Assembly: GCA_002296525.1 (NCBI GenBank)
Contig: DBIA01000008.1
Coordinates: forward strand, 40,542 to 104,541
Origin: Candidatus Neomicrothrix sp. UBA814
Lineage (GTDB): Bacteria; Actinomycetota; Acidimicrobiia; Acidimicrobiales; Poriferisodalaceae
DNA length: 64,000 nt
Direction: 5' to 3'
The translations under genes were made by a program, and so were the position numbers. Numbering within the stretch: the stretch's first letter is position 1; each line of letters begins with the position of its first letter. Under the pieces are notes generated by a model. It made no database searches and was not told the DNA's origin. It was given only the letters and a program-made list of their open reading frames with translations. Shown here piece after piece: positions 16,778 to 24,750 of this stretch.

Positions 16778-17176
16778 GTGAACAACTTGCGTTGGCTTAA
16801 CCCCACACAACCTCAGACTCTGTACAGCGCCGTGATGCTGGCCTATTTCCGAGGCGCAAGCATTGTCTTATTCGGCAGTGTTTATTACCGTCAATTGGCC
16901 TACGACCTACTGGGACTATTTGCTTCCCGCGTGTTCCCCCTACTCCTTCTTGTTGCTCTTATCGGCGGCGGTCTAGGCATCGCGAACGAGAAGAAGCTGG
17001 GTTTTCGTTTCGCTCTGGGTGCAGCCATTTACTCGGTAGTTGCCACACTCTGGATAGGCATCCGGTATGACGTAGAGCTCCTTGGCTTCCTACTAAGGCT
17101 GATGTTCGACATAGTTCTTGTGGTTCTGTTACTCCACCCTCAAAGCAAGGAATACAGAAGGATCTGGTTCAGCTAG
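16778..17176 (+). CDS. Small integral membrane protein, unknown function
   Basis: A 132-residue protein that I do not recognise. It has about four hydrophobic segments (near residues 20-40, 50-68, 78-95 and 104-120) and short charged loops, ending in a basic SKEYRRIWFS tail. It has no signal peptide beyond the first membrane span. The GTG start at 16778 lies 33 bp after rlmN on the same strand, so it may be read through from rlmN. No functional clue is visible. Confidence 0.65.
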   Translation: MNNLRWLNPTQPQTLYSAVMLAYFRGASIVLFGSVYYRQLAYDLLGLFASRVFPLLLLVALIGGGLGIANEKKLGFRFALGAAIYSVVATLWIGIRYDVELLGFLLRLMFDIVLVVLLLHPQSKEYRRIWFS

Positions 17177-17186
17177 CCGACCGCCC

Positions 17187-17192
17187 TAAACT
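17187..17192 (+). promoter_or_regulatory. Candidate -10 box of the MaoC-domain gene
   Basis: TAAACT on the plus strand, 7 nt before the ATG at 17200. It fits the leaderless pattern of the window. Confidence 0.4.
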
Positions 17193-17199
17193 GCCAAGT

Positions 17200-17658
17200 A
17201 TGACTACCCAAATTGACGGAATTGACGACCTCGAGAGCCGAGTGGGGCAACATATCGGCTACAGCGACTGGCACACCATCACCCCCGAGCAAGTACAAAA
17301 ATTCGCTGAAGCAACAGGTGACTTCCAGTGGATTCACCTTGACGAGGAAAAGGCAAAGGCAGGGCCATTCGGTACCACGATCGCGCACGGGTACCTAACT
17401 CTTTCCTTAGCCCCAATGTGCATGTCTGAGGCATTTGTAATTGGCGGCGACGTGCAAATGGGAGTGAACTACGGAGCCAACAAAATTCGCTTCACAGCCC
17501 CTGTCCCTGTCGGATCAAATGTTCGGATGGGAGCAACCTTGAAGGATGTATCACGGTTTGATGGCGGGGCTCAGTACACCGCCGAGCTTCAATTCGAAAT
17601 CGAAGGTTCAGAAAAGCCGGCGTGTATTGCTGAATGCATATACCGCGTCTACAGCTGA
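17200..17658 (+). CDS. MaoC-like (R)-specific enoyl-CoA hydratase
   Basis: A 152-residue hot-dog-fold hydratase. It has the segment ATGDFQWIHLDEEKA and the catalytic-type IAHGYLTLSL near residues 66-75, as in NodN/MaoC and Rv0130-type R-specific hydratases that act on acyl-CoA esters. The NYGANKIRFTAPVPVGS block is also typical. Nearby beta-oxidation-type genes (enoyl-CoA hydratase, acyl-CoA ligase) fit a lipid role, though the substrate is unknown. Confidence 0.88.
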   Translation: MTTQIDGIDDLESRVGQHIGYSDWHTITPEQVQKFAEATGDFQWIHLDEEKAKAGPFGTTIAHGYLTLSLAPMCMSEAFVIGGDVQMGVNYGANKIRFTAPVPVGSNVRMGATLKDVSRFDGGAQYTAELQFEIEGSEKPACIAECIYRVYS

Positions 17659-17676
17659 GCGCTTGCAGAACCCGAT

Positions 17677-18381
17677 TTGGAACCCGTGCCCAACAACGAA
17701 GAATTACCCCAAGGAGAAGAGAAAGCGGTTGCTGTCGAGCAGATGTTCGATCAGATCGCTCCGCGATACGATTTTGTGAATCGACTCATGACTTTTCGCA
17801 TGGACGTCGGTTGGCGACGGCGTGCCGTTCGTGCCTTGCATCTCCCAAAAGATTCAAAAGTCTTAGACCTAGCTTGTGGCACCGGCGATTTTTGCAACGA
17901 CCTTCTGCGCTTCGGTCTAGAACCCGTTGGCGTGGACTTCAGCGCTGGAATGCTCGAAGCCGCCGGCACGGATGCACCGCTAGTGCGAGCCGATGCGCTG
18001 CGACTGCCTGTCCTAACAGGAAGTGCCGACGGCGCGACTTGTGGCTTTGCTTTACGTAACTTGACTGACCTCACCCCGTTCTTCGAGGAACTCTCAAGGG
18101 CTTTGAGACCGGGCGGCCGGATCGCTCTTTTAGATGTCGCTCAACCTTCTAATCCACTCTTAAGAATTGGACACCAATTTTACTTTGGGAAGGTCGTCCC
18201 AAAGATCGGTGGCTTAATTTCGGACCGCAATGCTTACAAGTATTTGCCGAAGTCAGTCGAGTACCTGCCCCCACCACAAGAGCTTTTATCTGGCCTCAAA
18301 GCAGTCGGTTTTTCGGACGCAACCAGAACCCTGTTAAGCGGGGGCATCACTCAATTGTTTGTAGGAACCCTCGACCAGTAA
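17677..18381 (+). CDS. menG: Demethylmenaquinone methyltransferase
   Basis: SAM-dependent methyltransferase (UbiE/MenG family) that completes menaquinone. The 234-residue protein has the family opening VEQMFDQIAPRYDFVNRLMTF, the SAM motif VLDLACGTGDF, FALRNLTDLTPFFEEL and the SAYKYLPKS-like NAYKYLPKSVEYLP block. Menaquinone rather than ubiquinone is inferred from the adjacent convergent menA. The longest reading starts with TTG at 17677. A GTG nine bases later is equally plausible. Confidence 0.93.
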   Translation: MEPVPNNEELPQGEEKAVAVEQMFDQIAPRYDFVNRLMTFRMDVGWRRRAVRALHLPKDSKVLDLACGTGDFCNDLLRFGLEPVGVDFSAGMLEAAGTDAPLVRADALRLPVLTGSADGATCGFALRNLTDLTPFFEELSRALRPGGRIALLDVAQPSNPLLRIGHQFYFGKVVPKIGGLISDRNAYKYLPKSVEYLPPPQELLSGLKAVGFSDATRTLLSGGITQLFVGTLDQ

Positions 18382-18382
18382 G

Positions 18383-19240
18383 TCAGATTCCTATTCCAAG
18401 GCCAAAACACAAAAGCAGCCCGTAAATCATCTGAAACTTCCCGGTCGCGCTTAATACAGGGATGAGATCGAGTCCGGCAGCCCCTTTGACCACCAGCCGA
18501 ATTGGCCTAATCGCGAATGGTGTAGCTACCAGCGCCAAAAGCGCCGCCGGGCGTAACAGGCTCAAATAAGGAAGAAAGAGGATCGCCAGCAGCATCACCA
18601 CTACATATAAGGCTCTCGTGGGTCTATCACCCATGCGAACCGCCAGAGTGCGCTTACCCGTCACACTGTCGCCGGGGATATCTCGCAAATTGTTAGTAAT
18701 CAGTAGAGCAACTGCTAGCAACCCCACAGGGACAGATGCACCCACTGCGAGAGTAGTTATCTGCTCGTCTTGGACGAATGTGCTTCCTGCGGTAGCAACA
18801 AGACCAAAGAAGATGAAGACGAATAACTCCCCAAAACCGGTGTAGCCGTAGGGCTTGGGGCCACCCGTGTAACACCATGCAGAAAGAATTGCTAAACCCC
18901 CTAGCAATACAAGCCACCATGTGGTCACAGAAGCTAGATACAAGCCCGACAGAGCGGAGATACCAAATGCAGCAAACGCTGCATTCCTCACACTCCCCGG
19001 ACTGGCATTTCCAGAAGCAACAAGCCGCATCGGACCTACCCGCTCATCATCGGTTCCTCTTACTCCATCGCTGTAATCGTTTGCGTAATTGACGCCGATC
19101 TGCAGGCCGATTGCTACCACTAAAGCCAACGTTGCGCGAAGCATATTTGGCTGGGCCTGAGCAGCAGCAGTTCCCACTAGCACCGGCACAATGGCAGCGG
19201 GCCAAGTTCTCGGTCTTGCGCCGGCTAACCAAATCCCCAC
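18383..19240 (-). CDS. menA: 1,4-dihydroxy-2-naphthoate polyprenyltransferase
   Basis: UbiA-family membrane prenyltransferase that attaches the isoprenoid tail to DHNA. The 285-residue protein has about eight to nine membrane segments. The first aspartate-rich motif NYANDYSDGVRGTDD is near residue 52, and the second, NNLRDIPGDSVTGKRTLAVRMG, is in the middle. The GTG start has an AGGAG site 6-7 nt upstream. It faces menG end to end with only one base between them, so the last two menaquinone steps are encoded side by side. Confidence 0.95.
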   Translation of the reverse strand: MGIWLAGARPRTWPAAIVPVLVGTAAAQAQPNMLRATLALVVAIGLQIGVNYANDYSDGVRGTDDERVGPMRLVASGNASPGSVRNAAFAAFGISALSGLYLASVTTWWLVLLGGLAILSAWCYTGGPKPYGYTGFGELFVFIFFGLVATAGSTFVQDEQITTLAVGASVPVGLLAVALLITNNLRDIPGDSVTGKRTLAVRMGDRPTRALYVVVMLLAILFLPYLSLLRPAALLALVATPFAIRPIRLVVKGAAGLDLIPVLSATGKFQMIYGLLLCFGLGIGI

Positions 19241-19370
19241 TCAAACTCCTCTTAACTGCCCAGCGAACTGAATCTGCCTCTACTTCTACCAAACAAACCC
19301 AGAGCACCTCGCTCCTATCTGGTTAAAAGCGAACAATCTCTAAAGAATCAACCAATAAGGGATTACGAAC

Positions 19371-19424
19371 ATGAAGGGAAAGACGACTAACGGTCGAAAC
19401 GCTGTGCGTCAAAGAAACCGGTAA
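19371..19424 (+). CDS. Possible 17-residue basic peptide
   Basis: ATG-started frame of 17 codons rich in Lys, Arg and Asn (begins MKGKTTNGR), with an AAGGGA-like site about 10 nt upstream. It lies about 83 bp before a terminator-like hairpin on the same strand. It could be a mini-protein, a leader peptide or chance. Evidence is weak, and no homology is claimed. Confidence 0.2.
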   Translation: MKGKTTNGRNAVRQRNR

Positions 19425-19507
19425 TCAGATTCAAGTTCGGGATACTCAGATCAGTCCGGGTCCATTGAAGCACTTAAATCAGGGGGCACAGCTACCGACT
19501 AAGACAT

Positions 19508-19532
19508 GCTGCCCTTCGGGTCAGCCCTTTTT
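19508..19532 (+). terminator. Rho-independent terminator-like hairpin
   Basis: GCTGCCC-TTC-GGG(T)CAGC forms a seven-pair stem with one bulged T and a three-base loop, followed by CCCTTTTT. The orientation is plus strand. No annotated plus-strand gene ends near here: menG stops more than 1.1 kb upstream and menA lies between. It would therefore end an unannotated short transcript. Confidence 0.5.
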
Positions 19533-19660
19533 CGTTTAAGCGCATCGCCTATAGCAGCCTTCCGCACATTCCTGGTCAATTAGCCCAATTCCCGAGTTTT
19601 AATCCCATGGCATAAAGGATCAGAACAATTGGGAAAACCGCCAAAATTAGGTTCTACATA

Positions 19661-20413
19661 TCAGCGAAACTCGGCAAGTCTTTCTGCTGTATCACTGATC
19701 GAATATTCAGACCCAGATTCGAAGTCGAGGCCATCTCTCATCGACAGTCGCTCGGTCGCACCGTACAGATCCTTATAAGCGGCAAATGACTCGCTTGAGT
19801 TGGCGCTCATCGAATCCAAAAAGTCGCTGACGATTTGATCGAGCTGGTCGAGTGGTCCACCAAGTGCAGCCATTCCCCACTCGCGAGCTTCCACCCCTGA
19901 GAAGACACGGGCAGAAAACGACAACTCACGCGCTCTAGCGGGACCTACCAACGCTGGCAATCTCTGACTTAGACCCCATGTCGGACGCAATCCAAACTTC
20001 GCATGAGTGTCACCAAGCTTGGCTTCGTCTGCAACGGCCATAACATCACACGCCATAGCGATCTCCAAGGCACCGGTAAAGCAAAACCCATTGACTTTGG
20101 CAATGGTCACCTTTGACATCGAAGAAAGCCGACCGGTTAACTCTCGCGCAGGTATATCCAAAATGTCCCCCACTTTTCCGTTAACGAGTTCCCTCTCTCC
20201 TAGTGCCTTCAGGTCAACCCCGCCGCTAAAAGCTCTTCCTTGCCCTGTCAGTACCACGAACCGCGTATCGTTATCTGCTTCAAGAGCAGCAGTAGCGTCA
20301 TTAAGTTCACCAAGCATCGTCGGGGTTATCGAGTTCAGCGAATTCGGTCGATTCAGGGTCACAGTAGATGTGTGACCAGATTTTGACAGGATAATTTCGT
20401 TGTATTCAGTCAC
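19661..20413 (-). CDS. Enoyl-CoA hydratase/isomerase family protein
   Basis: A 250-residue crotonase-fold protein. It has the VTLNRPNSLNSI opening, the oxyanion-hole segment GRAFSGGVDLKAL and the second oxyanion strand near GFCFTGALEIAMACDVMAVADEAKLGDTHAKFGL. Crotonases catalyse hydration or isomerisation of acyl-CoA double bonds. One of the two usual active-site Glu positions (LGDTHAKFGL) holds Asp-Thr rather than a clear Glu, so the exact reaction is uncertain. The GTG start at 20413 has a GGAG site. It stands alone. Confidence 0.88.
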   Translation of the reverse strand: MTEYNEIILSKSGHTSTVTLNRPNSLNSITPTMLGELNDATAALEADNDTRFVVLTGQGRAFSGGVDLKALGERELVNGKVGDILDIPARELTGRLSSMSKVTIAKVNGFCFTGALEIAMACDVMAVADEAKLGDTHAKFGLRPTWGLSQRLPALVGPARARELSFSARVFSGVEAREWGMAALGGPLDQLDQIVSDFLDSMSANSSESFAAYKDLYGATERLSMRDGLDFESGSEYSISDTAERLAEFR

Positions 20414-20856
20414 AGCGACTCCAGGCGCAATCGGATTCGATCAATCTATCCCCCCATCGGGTATCCAAAGCTTTTTCTGGTTTCTCAACAAATCGATTCA
20501 TTTCATCCCTTCACCGGGTACCACCACTCCCCCAACAGTTCCACCACTGTAGAAAACTGAGAATCGCTTCTACGTTCAGTCAACTGCCAATGCAAAGGCG
20601 CCTCAAAGAGAACCGCCTTCTCAGGATGAATTTGTGATTGTTCTGCACGGCATTTCAGAACCTTTGGAGTCAATCCACAACAATATGACCGCGCTGAATC
20701 AGCCGGAGCAGAGCCATCAGAAGACACACGACGACTAGCAATAAGGCGTTACGCCATGCGAACTCCTCAGCACTGCATTCAAACAGGGTTAACCATTTGA
20801 GGGTCCAGACTTAGAACACACAGCCTCAAACACCTTGTTCGTTCTAGAATCCACAC
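20414..20856. other. 443-bp gap upstream of the LLM oxidoreductase gene
   Basis: No firm gene is seen. A 74-codon minus-strand frame (20503-20727) contains four Cys and ends in GEWWYPVKG, but it lacks a clear ribosome-binding site and I do not recognise it. The right end carries the -10 box of the LLM gene. The remainder shows no hairpin or repeat that I can support. Confidence 0.4.
20845..20850 (+). promoter_or_regulatory. Candidate -10 box of LLM oxidoreductase gene
   Basis: TAGAAT on the plus strand, 6 nt before the ATG at 20857, with no ribosome-binding site. One of the best matches to the leaderless pattern. Confidence 0.5.
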
Positions 20857-21738
20857 ATGAAGTTCGGTTATCTCACAGGCAATCACGCAGAAGGTATTCT
20901 CCCCGGCGATTTAGCAAGGGAGCTCGAGGCTCGTGGATTCGATTCGGTCTGGTTCCCAGAACACAGTCACATCCCAGTCGACAGGCGCAGCCCCTACCCA
21001 AACGGTGGGCCTCTTCCTGGAAGCTATTTCCACATGATGGACCCCTGGGTCTCAATAGCCGCAGCAGCTGCAGAGACGAGCACCCTGACGTTGGGGACGG
21101 GAATCTGCCTTCTACTTGAGCACGACCTGTTAGACCTTGCTTGCGCCGTCGCCACAGCAGATGTCTTGGCCGAGGGACGCGTCGTCATGGGAATAGGCGT
21201 CGGCTGGAACGAAGAAGAACTTGAAAATCACCGGCCTGATCTTCCCTTCAAAAAGCGGTATTCAGCAATGAGAGAACGAGTGGAGGCCCTCCGTACTGCG
21301 TGGCGCGACGAAGAAGCTAGCTTTTCGGGGACTTGGGACAGCTTCTCTACCTCATGGGTTTTCCCCAAACCCATCAAAGGCACCGTGCCTATAGCCCTAG
21401 GAAACGCCGGGCCACTAGGAATCCAGCATGCCGCTGAATATGCAGACGAGTGGGCTCCGATCGATGTAGGAGTAATGAACACAGATGGAAAGCCCGACGT
21501 CTTGGGAGGTATCCAGCGATTCCGAAACCTCGCCGACGAAGCAGGACGCGACGGATCTTCGATCCCTATCTCTCTCTACATTTGGGGGCGCCCAAGGCAA
21601 GAACGGCTTGAAGAATATGCCGAAGCTGGCGTCACTCAATTTGTTTTCACTCCGGTGAACTTTGACTTGCCTTCAGCAGATGAGACCCTGCGCTACATCG
21701 ATGAACTCACCTCAGCAATTGAGGAGTTTCGCTCTTAA
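20857..21738 (+). CDS. LLM class F420-dependent oxidoreductase
   Basis: A 293-residue luciferase-like barrel protein. It has the opening MKFGYLTGNHAEG and the VWFPEHSHIPV strand carrying the conserved His. It also has LGTGICLLLEHDLLDLA, the VMGIGVGWNEEELENH block typical of mycobacterial F420 subfamilies, and a C-terminal GVTQFVFTPV strand. The family oxidises or reduces diverse alcohols and lactones using F420 or FMN. The cofactor assignment is by family resemblance, and the substrate is unknown. It converges on the next gene with a 4-bp overlap of ends. Confidence 0.88.
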   Translation: MKFGYLTGNHAEGILPGDLARELEARGFDSVWFPEHSHIPVDRRSPYPNGGPLPGSYFHMMDPWVSIAAAAAETSTLTLGTGICLLLEHDLLDLACAVATADVLAEGRVVMGIGVGWNEEELENHRPDLPFKKRYSAMRERVEALRTAWRDEEASFSGTWDSFSTSWVFPKPIKGTVPIALGNAGPLGIQHAAEYADEWAPIDVGVMNTDGKPDVLGGIQRFRNLADEAGRDGSSIPISLYIWGRPRQERLEEYAEAGVTQFVFTPVNFDLPSADETLRYIDELTSAIEEFRS

Positions 21739-22784
21739 TAGCTACTAGGGCGCCCCAACCTGGAAAGCCGCCAAAGAAACCTGTCGTCGCCACTATCAAG
21801 ACGCTCTGGTAACTCCAGTCGTATTTCAGGGTCGAGAACCTCTAAAACCCCTTCCCATAGCCCCGATATCCCATCCATCCATTCGGGAGTGCTCTCCGCT
21901 TCTAGCCCCCTCATGAGGCGCCAGGTTTCCTGTGTCACTTCGTTACCGTCCAGTGTCACCACATCACCCTGAGCTTCGAGCAGACCTGCCAAAATTTCGC
22001 CAGGATTATCGGTTCCCAACTTCTCTCTCACCACAGACGAGTACTGCATGCCTATTTTGCGACCCGTACGACGCAAAAGGCCTTGCGCAACAATTGGTCC
22101 CAGCTCTTCGGAGATAACAGGAACAAGATTACGGATGTAGTCCATACTGTAATTTCGAGCAGCCTTGGCTCTTCTCTCCGCAGGCCAATCGTCACTATCT
22201 AGGGTTGGAAGATTTTCGACAACAATCGGGGGACAATTTTCCCCAAAACGAAATCTCAGCCTCTTTTCTGGCGGCAACGGTTCTTGCTCTTGGATGTAGT
22301 AGCCCTCTAAGCCTGGCATGGCATCAACTGTCTGCCCAGTGCAGACAAACCCCAGACAAGGGTTTCCTAAGAGCACACCATTATTAGCATGCCAGCCCCA
22401 CAGCATCGCTCTTGATATCTCCGTCGGTATCCCAGCAATCGCGGCACCATCAAAAATCCAACGAGGAGGGACATATTTAACCCAAGCTTTGCTGTCAGAT
22501 TCAGCCACATAAACAACCGAGACGCCTCCCAGATGATTCGAGAGATAGTGATATTTAGCGCACGCAACGGCATCGGGCTCTTCGGCCAGCCCCAGCTTCT
22601 GCAGCCCTGGCAAGAACCGCTCTTCTTGCTGACGTCGAAACAGACTTTTAACTATTTTGGCGCTTCGCTCAGTTCCTACTTCGACAACCATCGCAAGGAT
22701 CAGACCCGTCAGATATCGATGCAGGAGCTCTCCTATAGCGCCGTAGCCACCACCTCGAGCATCCATAGGTTTAGATAGAGCCAT
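21735..22784 (-). CDS. Uncharacterised 349-residue protein
   Basis: I do not recognise this family with certainty. The protein appears soluble, mixed alpha/beta, with an N-terminal helical part (about residues 15-75, with an RSAKIVKSLFRRQQEERFLPGL helix). The central beta-rich segment contains several aromatic residues (WVKYVPPRWIF) and two Cys (NPCLGFVCTG). The C-terminal helical half carries LLRRTGRKIGMQY, reminiscent of bacterial 4-vinyl-reductase or ATC-hydrolase-like helical domains. It follows the nitroreductase gene by 18 bp, so the pair are probably co-expressed. Confidence 0.75.
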   Translation of the reverse strand: MALSKPMDARGGGYGAIGELLHRYLTGLILAMVVEVGTERSAKIVKSLFRRQQEERFLPGLQKLGLAEEPDAVACAKYHYLSNHLGGVSVVYVAESDSKAWVKYVPPRWIFDGAAIAGIPTEISRAMLWGWHANNGVLLGNPCLGFVCTGQTVDAMPGLEGYYIQEQEPLPPEKRLRFRFGENCPPIVVENLPTLDSDDWPAERRAKAARNYSMDYIRNLVPVISEELGPIVAQGLLRRTGRKIGMQYSSVVREKLGTDNPGEILAGLLEAQGDVVTLDGNEVTQETWRLMRGLEAESTPEWMDGISGLWEGVLEVLDPEIRLELPERLDSGDDRFLWRLSRLGRPSSY

Positions 22785-22802
22785 ATTGAAGGATTTCTCT
22801 CA

Positions 22803-23417
22803 TCACCAGCCACCTCGATGAACTACCGCTTCCATGCCACCTTCAGTTGGCCTACGCACCTCATTTGCCGACCGCCCGGGCTGTTCACCAGAGGGATCCG
22901 GCCAACCCAGAGCTACGGTGCCAACAGGCAGACGTCCGGCAGGGACCCCAATCGCCTTTGCGACTTTCGAGGCTTTGTCGAACATTCCGAAAAAGAGGAC
23001 ACCAAGACCTTCGTTAATAGCTGCAAGCTGCAAGACCATCGCAGCGAAGCTGCTATCAACGAGCCAATACGGCGTACCCCACATTTCCATGCCCTGCCCT
23101 AGCCCGGTCGCCTGCTTATCGCTCCGGCTATATCGCTCCAAATATGCGTCAGGGTTCGCCCATATAGTAATGATGGCAGGGGCATCCAAAAGGTTGGACC
23201 ACCGGAACGTCTCTCTCCGTTCTCTGGGCAAGGTCACATCCCAATAGATTGAAGTTTGATCTCCTTCTAAAACAACAAAATCAAACCCCTGAGTATTGCC
23301 GGCTGATGGCACATGCCGAGCTTGTTCAAGAACCCGACTTAACACCACTTCAGGTATTGGGTCGCGCAGAAACGAGCGTGTCATTTTTCGCTTGTGAATC
23401 AGTTCGGAGAATTCCAC
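22803..23417 (-). CDS. Nitroreductase-family flavoprotein
   Basis: A 204-residue FMN-binding nitroreductase-fold protein. It has the RKMTRSFLRDPIPEVVLSRVLEQARHVPSAGNTQGFDFVVL opening region with FMN-contacting Arg and Ser residues, and a C-terminal VPAGRLPVGTVALGWPD strand. The substrate may be a nitroaromatic, a quinone or an F420-like cofactor partner. It has an insertion with several Trp and Tyr residues (LERYSRSDKQATGLGQGMEMWG region). The GTG start at 23417 is close behind the 23434 gene, suggesting one three-gene operon down to 21735. Confidence 0.88.
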   Translation of the reverse strand: MEFSELIHKRKMTRSFLRDPIPEVVLSRVLEQARHVPSAGNTQGFDFVVLEGDQTSIYWDVTLPRERRETFRWSNLLDAPAIITIWANPDAYLERYSRSDKQATGLGQGMEMWGTPYWLVDSSFAAMVLQLAAINEGLGVLFFGMFDKASKVAKAIGVPAGRLPVGTVALGWPDPSGEQPGRSANEVRRPTEGGMEAVVHRGGW

Positions 23418-23433
23418 AAGCTGAGACGCAGAG

Positions 23434-24099
23434 CTAGAGCAGCTTGGCGAGCTTCTCGCGGGTCGCCCATCCGAAGGTCACAAGAGCATCGCCCTTGGCC
23501 GCATCGTGCCCATCAAAAAGAGCAGCTACCTCTGGCTTAATGCTTTCAGGTTTTGCGGAGTTATGACTGAGCACCAACGACGGTAAGCCTTCGCCATATA
23601 CGCGAAACTCCTTTGCTTTGTATTCGCCTCGGACGTCAAAGCGTTTCGCTAGCCGCCTGCCCCATGCGCGGTCCTCACCGTTTGCTTCGTAGCCCGGCCG
23701 GGGAACAACTCGGCTCAGCGACTTGTAGGCGTCGAAAGCAGCTGGATCGCACATTTGCGATGCGACTAAGACATCTTCGTCGGGGAAAGCAAGAACGGCA
23801 CGACGCATTTGATCCGTAATCATTGCTTTTAGAGCGCCATCTCTACGACTGCTCCGACGAACCGCCGCAAGTCCGATCAACACTGTCGGGTCGCCTCCCA
23901 CTCGTTCGAGGGTGCAAAAGCCATACGCCGATAGCTTGTTGCCGTCTCTAACTTGTGTCACCAGAACCCAGGCATCTCTTTGCTTAGACAGTTCACCAAC
24001 ATCAAAAATGATTGGTTCATCCTCAATAAGGTCGGCCATCTCCTCAAGCTCAGCGTCGCTTAGGGCAGTGCAATCTTTAGTTTCGACCGTCAGGGCCAT
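23434..24099 (-). CDS. Uncharacterised GNAT-like protein
   Basis: A 221-residue soluble protein. The N-terminal two thirds resemble a GNAT acetyltransferase core: a strand ending in SAYGFCTLERVGGDPTVLIGLAAVR is followed by RRDGALKAMITDQMRRAVLAFPDEDVLVASQM, where the pyrophosphate loop would be. A clear R/Q-x-x-G-x-G/A motif is missing, so activity is doubtful. The C-terminus has a short Lys-rich helix. The ATG at 24099 has a GAAGGAAAA ribosome-binding site. It appears to lead the operon with the nitroreductase and the 349-residue protein. Confidence 0.75.
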   Translation of the reverse strand: MALTVETKDCTALSDAELEEMADLIEDEPIIFDVGELSKQRDAWVLVTQVRDGNKLSAYGFCTLERVGGDPTVLIGLAAVRRSSRRDGALKAMITDQMRRAVLAFPDEDVLVASQMCDPAAFDAYKSLSRVVPRPGYEANGEDRAWGRRLAKRFDVRGEYKAKEFRVYGEGLPSLVLSHNSAKPESIKPEVAALFDGHDAAKGDALVTFGWATREKLAKLL

Positions 24100-24178
24100 C
24101 AGGAATTTTCCTTCATCGGTACTCGTCGGTGTACTAGTTCAGTCGATAATTGACTATTGAGCAAAACGATCTCGGTCC

Positions 24179-24709
24179 TCACAGATATACCCCTCCGGGT
24201 CGGGGGTCCTGTTCACCGCCGCTCGGAGCCATGTCGCCACCTGCTCCCGGCGGTAAGGCTCCTTGTCTCATCTCCATGAGCTGACGTTGCGCCATCATCT
24301 GCTGCGCCGCAACCGCGGCTTGAATTCCGTGGAACAATCCCTCGAGCCAGCCCACAAGCTGAGCTTGCGCAACACGCAACTCTGCTTCAGATGGCGATTC
24401 GGAACTGAAAGGCAATGCCAATCTCGCTAACTCTTCGCGCAACTCAGGAGCAAGGGCCTCAGACAACTCCGTAACCGACTGTTCATAGATTTCCCGCATA
24501 CGGTCACGGCTGGCTTCATCCAACTGCGCTTCGCGTACTTCATCGAGAAGGGTTCTAATCATCGACCCAATACGCATAACCTTCGCTGGCTCTGAGATCG
24601 CAGGAGGTTCTTCCTCGCCTTCTGGCGCGCCATGGGGCTCGATCAATTCAACGTGCTCGTCTACTGAAGCGGACGACCCGCCGGTAGGGTCTCGGTACTG
24701 CTCGACCAT
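24179..24709 (-). CDS. bpa: Bacterial proteasome activator Bpa/PafE
   Basis: ATP-independent ring-shaped activator of the actinobacterial 20S proteasome. The 176-residue protein matches the known family closely in the core: EPAKVMRIGSMIRTLLDEVR, LDEASRDRMREIYEQSV, LAPELREELARLALPF, ELRVAQAQLVGWLEGLFHGIQ and MRQGALPPG. The N-terminus is acidic and disordered. It ends GGVYL, the hydrophobic-Tyr-X tail that docks into the proteasome alpha ring (GQYL in Mycobacterium tuberculosis). Its presence implies that the genome encodes a 20S proteasome elsewhere. Confidence 0.93.
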   Translation of the reverse strand: MVEQYRDPTGGSSASVDEHVELIEPHGAPEGEEEPPAISEPAKVMRIGSMIRTLLDEVREAQLDEASRDRMREIYEQSVTELSEALAPELREELARLALPFSSESPSEAELRVAQAQLVGWLEGLFHGIQAAVAAQQMMAQRQLMEMRQGALPPGAGGDMAPSGGEQDPRPGGVYL

Positions 24710-24715
24710 ATAGAA

Positions 24716-24721
24716 ATCCTA
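24716..24721 (-). promoter_or_regulatory. Candidate -10 box of bpa
   Basis: TAGGAT on the minus strand, 6 nt before the bpa ATG at 24709, with no ribosome-binding site. A strong match to the leaderless pattern. Confidence 0.5.
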
Positions 24722-24750
24722 CCGGTGTCGTTGCTGAGAGCGGCCGGGAA

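Larger units (their letters stand above)
19241..19660. other. 420-bp gap between menA and an enoyl-CoA hydratase gene
   Basis: No convincing long reading frame or known RNA gene is visible. The plus strand carries a 17-codon basic reading frame (19371-19424) and a hairpin followed by a T-run (19508-19532), together resembling a very short transcription unit. The menA control region lies at the left end. The right part (19540-19660) shows nothing recognisable. Confidence 0.5.

Noticed and set aside
19241..19660. Possible tmRNA, SRP RNA or RNase P RNA in the menA-downstream gap
   Set aside because: No tmRNA-like acceptor ends or tag ending in Ala-Ala, no conserved SRP apical GGUCAGG...GGAAGGAAGCAGC motif and no RNase P core sequence could be found on either strand.
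20503..20727. 74-codon minus-strand frame with a WWYPVKG end, possibly an ImuB-like remnant
   Set aside because: The resemblance is limited to a few aromatic residues, no ribosome-binding site or promoter is visible, and no neighbouring imuA/dnaE2 supports it.
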